Below are positions 60,763 through 64,000 of a DNA stretch of 64,000 nt, piece after piece. The stretch comes from Haloprofundus salilacus (GTDB lineage: Archaea; Halobacteriota; Halobacteria; Halobacteriales; Haloferacaceae), in NCBI RefSeq assembly GCF_020150815.1, contig NZ_CP083723.1, positions 2,108,001 through 2,172,000 on the forward strand, written 5' to 3'. Both the position numbers and the translations under genes were made by a program. The first letter of the stretch is position 1, and every line of letters starts with the position of its first letter. The notes under the pieces were generated by a model. It searched no databases, was not told the DNA's origin, and saw only the letters and a program-made list of their open reading frames with translations.

Positions 60763-61215
60763 CTACCCCTGCTCGACCCGCCGAAGCGCGGCGGCCACGT
60801 CCTCCGGCGTAGCGCCCGTCGCCTCGATTCGGTGGTCGGGAATGAGAAGCGGCACCGGGTTCGAACGGAGCGCCTCCTCGACGAGTCGAACGTCCTTCGC
60901 CTCGTCGTCGTCCAGACCCGCCAGCCGCGCCAGTCGCTCGACGGAAATCGTCTCGCCGTACGGGACGTTCCGCGCTGCCTCGAGCACTTTCCGCTGGTCG
61001 GTCGGCACCGTCAGCGCGACGGGCGCGTCGTCGAAGTGGTCCTTCGCGCCGTCGAGGTAGTCGAAGATGCGGTTCAAAAGCGGGTGGTCGGTCTCGGCGT
61101 CGTCGGGCATCGAGTCGGGGAAGGAGACGTTGATGACGCGACCCCCGACGACGCCGAGTTGAACGACGGCGCCGAGCGTCGGCGACTCACGCGCGTAGAT
61201 TCCTGCGTCTTCCAT
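60763..61215 (-). CDS. MGMT-like protein lacking the acceptor cysteine
   Basis: A 150-residue protein with the DNA-binding domain of methylated-DNA-cysteine methyltransferases. The family's NPxPxxIPCHRV motif appears as NPVPLLIPDHRI, so the alkyl-accepting cysteine is aspartate (D127). NVPYGETISVERLARLAG is intact. It cannot repair O6-alkylguanine by direct transfer. Alkyltransferase-like (ATL) proteins, which bind the lesion and hand it to nucleotide-excision repair, lack the cysteine too (usually Trp). That is the closest known analogy. ATG 61215 is chosen. It is divergent from trpC. Confidence 0.83.
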   Translation of the reverse strand: MEDAGIYARESPTLGAVVQLGVVGGRVINVSFPDSMPDDAETDHPLLNRIFDYLDGAKDHFDDAPVALTVPTDQRKVLEAARNVPYGETISVERLARLAGLDDDEAKDVRLVEEALRSNPVPLLIPDHRIEATGATPEDVAAALRRVEQG

Positions 61216-61271
61216 GGTCGAACCGAGGGCGGGGCCGCTCTTCAAAGGGCCGCTCGCGGTTCCACAGACAC

Positions 61272-61305
61272 AATACTTATGAACAGATTAGTGCATTAGT
61301 GTACA
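61272..61305 (+). promoter_or_regulatory. trpCBA promoter region
   Basis: AATACTTATG (about 61272-61281) is a TATA-like element roughly 30 nt before the trpC start. It is followed by ATTAGTGCATTAGTGTAC, containing the direct repeat ATTAGTG twice, which could be an operator or part of the tryptophan response. Confidence 0.5.
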
Positions 61306-61308
61306 GTG

Positions 61309-62073
61309 ATGAACGACACAGAGGAGGTCGCCCCGGCGGTGCAGTCGATACTCGCCGCCGCGCGCGACCGAGACGGCGGGAGCGAGCGGCTCTCGGTCGA
61401 CGCGCGGTCGTTGCCCGAGGCGTTCGCCGCCGCCGAGGCCGACGGCCGAATTCCGGTTATCGCGGAGGTAAAGCCGACGAGTCCGACGACCGATGGGACG
61501 CGCGACGACGACCCGGTCGAACTCGCCCGCGAGATGGTCGACGGCGGCGCGGCGGCGCTGTCGGTACTGACCGAACCCGACCACTTCGGCGGATCGACGG
61601 AGAATCTCCGGCAGATTCGTGAGGCCGTCGACGTGCCCGTGCTGCGGAAGGATTTCGTCGTCCGCGAGGACCAGTTGGACGTCGTCGAATCGGACGTCGT
61701 GTTGCTCATTGCGCGGTTCGTCGACGACCTCTCTGGCCTCCTCGACGCGGCCGAGGCCCGCGGTTTTCAGGCACTCGTCGAAGTTCACGACGGCGACGAA
61801 CTCGCCGAAGCCGTCGAGGCGGGGGCCTCCATCGTTGGCGTCAACAACCGCGACCTGGCGAAACTTGAGGTCGACCTCTCCACGTTCGAGTCCGTCGCGC
61901 CCGCGGTTCCCAAGGACGTAGTGCTCGTCGCCGAGAGCGGCGTGACCACGCCCGAAGACGTCTGGCGGATGCGCGAAGCGGGCGCCGACGGTCTGCTCGT
62001 CGGGTCGGCCATCATGGACGGAGACGTTCGGACGAACACCGAGAGGTTCGTGAAGGCGGAGGCCCACGAGTAA
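61309..62073 (+). CDS. trpC: Indole-3-glycerol-phosphate synthase
   Basis: A 254-residue TIM-barrel enzyme that decarboxylates and cyclises carboxyphenylamino-deoxyribulose phosphate in tryptophan synthesis. Characteristic parts are [11 protein letters not shown] (catalytic Lys and Glu region), VLRKDFVV (second catalytic Lys), [19 protein letters not shown] and [12 protein letters not shown]. The start may be the ATG at 61309 or the GTG immediately before it (61306). It opens the trpCBA operon; trpB starts two bases after its stop. Confidence 0.97.
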   Translation: MNDTEEVAPAVQSILAAARDRDGGSERLSVDARSLPEAFAAAEADGRIPVIAEVKPTSPTTDGTRDDDPVELAREMVDGGAAALSVLTEPDHFGGSTENLRQIREAVDVPVLRKDFVVREDQLDVVESDVVLLIARFVDDLSGLLDAAEARGFQALVEVHDGDELAEAVEAGASIVGVNNRDLAKLEVDLSTFESVAPAVPKDVVLVAESGVTTPEDVWRMREAGADGLLVGSAIMDGDVRTNTERFVKAEAHE

Positions 62074-62075
62074 CC

Positions 62076-63320
62076 ATGAGCACGAGCGACGGGAAGTTCG
62101 GTCGGTACGGCGGACAGTACGTCCCCGAGGCGCTGATGCCCGCCATCGAGGAACTGGAGGAGGCCTACGAGCGCTACGTCCTCGAAAATGGGGACGGGTT
62201 CATGGACGAGTTCCGGCAGCGACTTCGCGACTTCGGCGGGCGACCGACGCCGACGCAGTACGCCGAGCGACTGTCGGAGCGCTACGGCCGCGACGTGTAC
62301 ATGAAGCGTGAGGACCTCGTCCACGGCGGCGCGCACAAACTCAACAACGCACTCGGGCAGGTGCTGCTGGCGAAGTACATGGGCAAAGAGCGCATCATCG
62401 CCGAGACCGGCGCGGGTCAGCACGGCACCGCGACGGCGATGGCGTGCGCGCACCTCGACTTCGACTGCGAGGTGTACATGGGCGAGCGCGACATCAACCG
62501 CCAACGCTCGAACGTCTTCCGGATGAAGATAAACGGTGCGGAGGTCACGCCCGTGACCGTCGGCCGCGGCACGCTCAAGGAGGCCATCTCGGAGACGATG
62601 CGCGACTGGGCGACGAACGTCGAGGACACCCACTACGTCATCGGGTCGGTCGTCGGCCCGCACCCGTTCCCGGCGATGGTCCGTGATTTCCAGTCCGTGA
62701 TTTCGGAGGAGGCCCGCGAGCAGATGCGAGAGCGGGCGGGGACGCTTCCCGACTCCGTGCTCGCGTGCGCGGGCGGCGGGTCGAACACGATGGGCGCGTT
62801 CGCCGAGTTCGTCGACGACGAGGACGTGGGTCTCTACGCCGTCGAGGCCGGCGGGTCGTCGCTCGCAGTCGACGAGGAGAACGGCGTCGCGCCCAACTCC
62901 GCCTCCTTATCGACCGGCGGCGAGGGCGTGCTCCACGGCGCGCGCACCAAACTGTTGCAGGACCGCGACGGCCAGATCATGGAGTCGCACAGCGTCTCCT
63001 CGGGATTGGACTACGCGGGCGTCGGTCCGGAACTCGCCTATCTCGTCGACGGAGGGCGCGTGACGCCGGTCACCGTCGACGACGACGCGGCGCTGGAGGC
63101 ATTCCACCGGCTCTCGCGGATGGAGGGCGTCATCCCGGCGCTGGAGACGGCGCACGCGTTCGCGTATCTCGAGGAAAACCACGAAGACCTCGGCGAAACA
63201 GTTCTCGTGAACGTCTCCGGCCGCGGCGACAAGGATCTGGAGTCAGTCATTGAGGAGACCGAGAAGCGGGGCATCGAGAACGCGCCGGACATGTCGATGT
63301 TCTCAGGAGGATTGCGATGA
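62076..63320 (+). CDS. trpB: Tryptophan synthase beta subunit
   Basis: A 414-residue PLP enzyme (TrpB1 type) that condenses indole with serine. The Schiff-base lysine is in [13 protein letters not shown], followed by [12 protein letters not shown], the phosphate-binding [12 protein letters not shown], and [13 protein letters not shown]. The length is normal. Its stop overlaps the trpA start (ATGA). Confidence 0.97.
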   Translation: MSTSDGKFGRYGGQYVPEALMPAIEELEEAYERYVLENGDGFMDEFRQRLRDFGGRPTPTQYAERLSERYGRDVYMKREDLVHGGAHKLNNALGQVLLAKYMGKERIIAETGAGQHGTATAMACAHLDFDCEVYMGERDINRQRSNVFRMKINGAEVTPVTVGRGTLKEAISETMRDWATNVEDTHYVIGSVVGPHPFPAMVRDFQSVISEEAREQMRERAGTLPDSVLACAGGGSNTMGAFAEFVDDEDVGLYAVEAGGSSLAVDEENGVAPNSASLSTGGEGVLHGARTKLLQDRDGQIMESHSVSSGLDYAGVGPELAYLVDGGRVTPVTVDDDAALEAFHRLSRMEGVIPALETAHAFAYLEENHEDLGETVLVNVSGRGDKDLESVIEETEKRGIENAPDMSMFSGGLR

Positions 63321-64000
63321 GTCGGATTCCCGAGGCGTTCGCGAACGGACCCGCGTTCATCCCGTATCTCGCCGTCGGCGACCCCGATTACGAGTCGTCG
63401 CTGGCGTACGTCGAGGCGCTCGAACGCGGCGGTGCGGACATCATCGAACTCGGCCTCCCCTTCTCGGAACCGGTCGCGGAGGGGCCGACGATTCAGAACG
63501 CCGTCGTCCGCGCGCTCGAAGGCGGGATGACGCCGACGCGCTTCTTCGAGTTCGTCGAGGAACTCGACGTCGACGTGCCGCTCGTCTGCATGACGTACTA
63601 CAATCTCATCTACCGATACGGAGACGAGGACGCCAATCGTCCACGGGCCTTCGTCGAGAGGGCCGCCGAGGTCGGACTCGACGGCTTCGTCGTCCCCGAT
63701 CTCCCCGCCGAGGAGGCCGACCCACTCCGGGAGGCGTGCGACGAGTTCGACCTCGACCTCGTCTTCATCGTCGCGCCGACGACGGAGGGCGAGCGACTGG
63801 AGCGAATCATGGAGCAGGTCTCGGGCTACGTCTACGTCCAGGCACGCCTCGGCGTCACGGGCGCGCGAAGCGACGTGTCGGCGCAGACCGACGAGAGTCT
63901 CGCTCGACTCGACGACTGGGACGTGCCGAAAGCTGTCGGCTTCGGCATCAAGACCGGCGACCACGCTGAGCGCATTGTCGCCGGCGGCGCCGACGGCATC
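63317..64000 (+). CDS. trpA: Tryptophan synthase alpha subunit, C-terminally cut by window end
   Basis: The first 228 codons of TrpA, which splits indole-3-glycerol phosphate to indole and glyceraldehyde 3-phosphate. Visible: [10 protein letters not shown], the catalytic Glu/Asp region [43 protein letters not shown] and [12 protein letters not shown]. It reads GVTGAR where the bacterial norm has GVTG. The open frame continues past 64000. ATG 63317 overlaps the trpB stop by four bases. Confidence 0.96.
   Translation, partial: MSRIPEAFANGPAFIPYLAVGDPDYESSLAYVEALERGGADIIELGLPFSEPVAEGPTIQNAVVRALEGGMTPTRFFEFVEELDVDVPLVCMTYYNLIYRYGDEDANRPRAFVERAAEVGLDGFVVPDLPAEEADPLREACDEFDLDLVFIVAPTTEGERLERIMEQVSGYVYVQARLGVTGARSDVSAQTDESLARLDDWDVPKAVGFGIKTGDHAERIVAGGADGI

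Overview
The window is a 64 kb stretch of a haloarchaeal chromosome. The evidence is consistent: very high GC with strong third-position GC bias, Asp/Glu-rich proteins, TATA boxes about 25-27 nt upstream of start codons (leaderless transcripts), and archaeal hallmark genes (TFB, FtsZ1, CetZ, thermosome, LonB, SecE, Spt5/NusG, D-aminoacyl-tRNA deacylase, archaeal NadM, NreA, PolX). Gene order (ftsZ1-secE-nusG; trpCBA) and many haloarchaea-specific small proteins suggest a member of the Haloferacaceae / Halogeometricum-Haloprofundus group. The species cannot be fixed from the sequence alone. No rRNA, tRNA, CRISPR array, transposase or integrase was found. The region looks like core chromosome with a few local irregularities.

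Layout. 1-5.1 kb: 5' end of aroE, a CaCA-type exchanger, dtdA, then ftsZ1-secE-spt5. 5-13.7 kb: zinc-finger protein, PHP protein, YdjM-like membrane protein, CinA, aminotransferase, a Get3/ArsA ATPase with a Gly/Met-rich insert, SDR, rhomboid plus endonuclease V, a 43-aa protein, pyrophosphatase. 14-20.4 kb: PadR regulator with an apparent self-operator, rnhA operon, a TFB lacking zinc-ribbon cysteines, nreA and several small conserved proteins. 20.4-27.2 kb: DUF5788-polX-Mut7-C RNase operon, a 42-bp tandem repeat, an AP-superfamily phosphohydrolase, cetZ and a frameshifted gene. 27.4-35.6 kb: DUF5791-epimerase, DHH phosphoesterase, aldo/keto reductase, HVO_0758-type zinc protein, a glycosyltransferase/NUDIX operon, and a formate/nitrite-transporter-UspA-UspA fusion. 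35.8-49 kb: FAD oxidoreductase, Hsp20 operon, DUF429, radical SAM-MBL pair, MEDS-domain histidine kinase with a response regulator, redox and regulatory genes, GT2. 49-56.3 kb: sugar transporter, degenerate amidohydrolase, HalOD1 protein, tail-less thermosome, cupin, and a tight nadM-SAM hydrolase-TRIC operon. 56.4-64 kb: lonB followed by two CPBP proteases and membrane proteins, an MGMT-like protein without its cysteine, and trpCBA running off the window.

How the genes relate. Three themes recur: cell division/shape with protein translocation (ftsZ1, cetZ, secE, spt5); genome maintenance (nreA, polX, nfi, rnhA, MGMT-like); and membrane protein quality control (rhomboid, LonB, two CPBP proteases, Get3, thermosome, Hsp20). 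I see no defence island or clearly novel multi-gene machine. The most unusual items are individual proteins that have lost textbook catalytic or metal-binding residues (TFB, MGMT-like, amidohydrolase), the Gly/Met-rich Get3 insert, a single-base frameshift, and several palindromic candidate operators.
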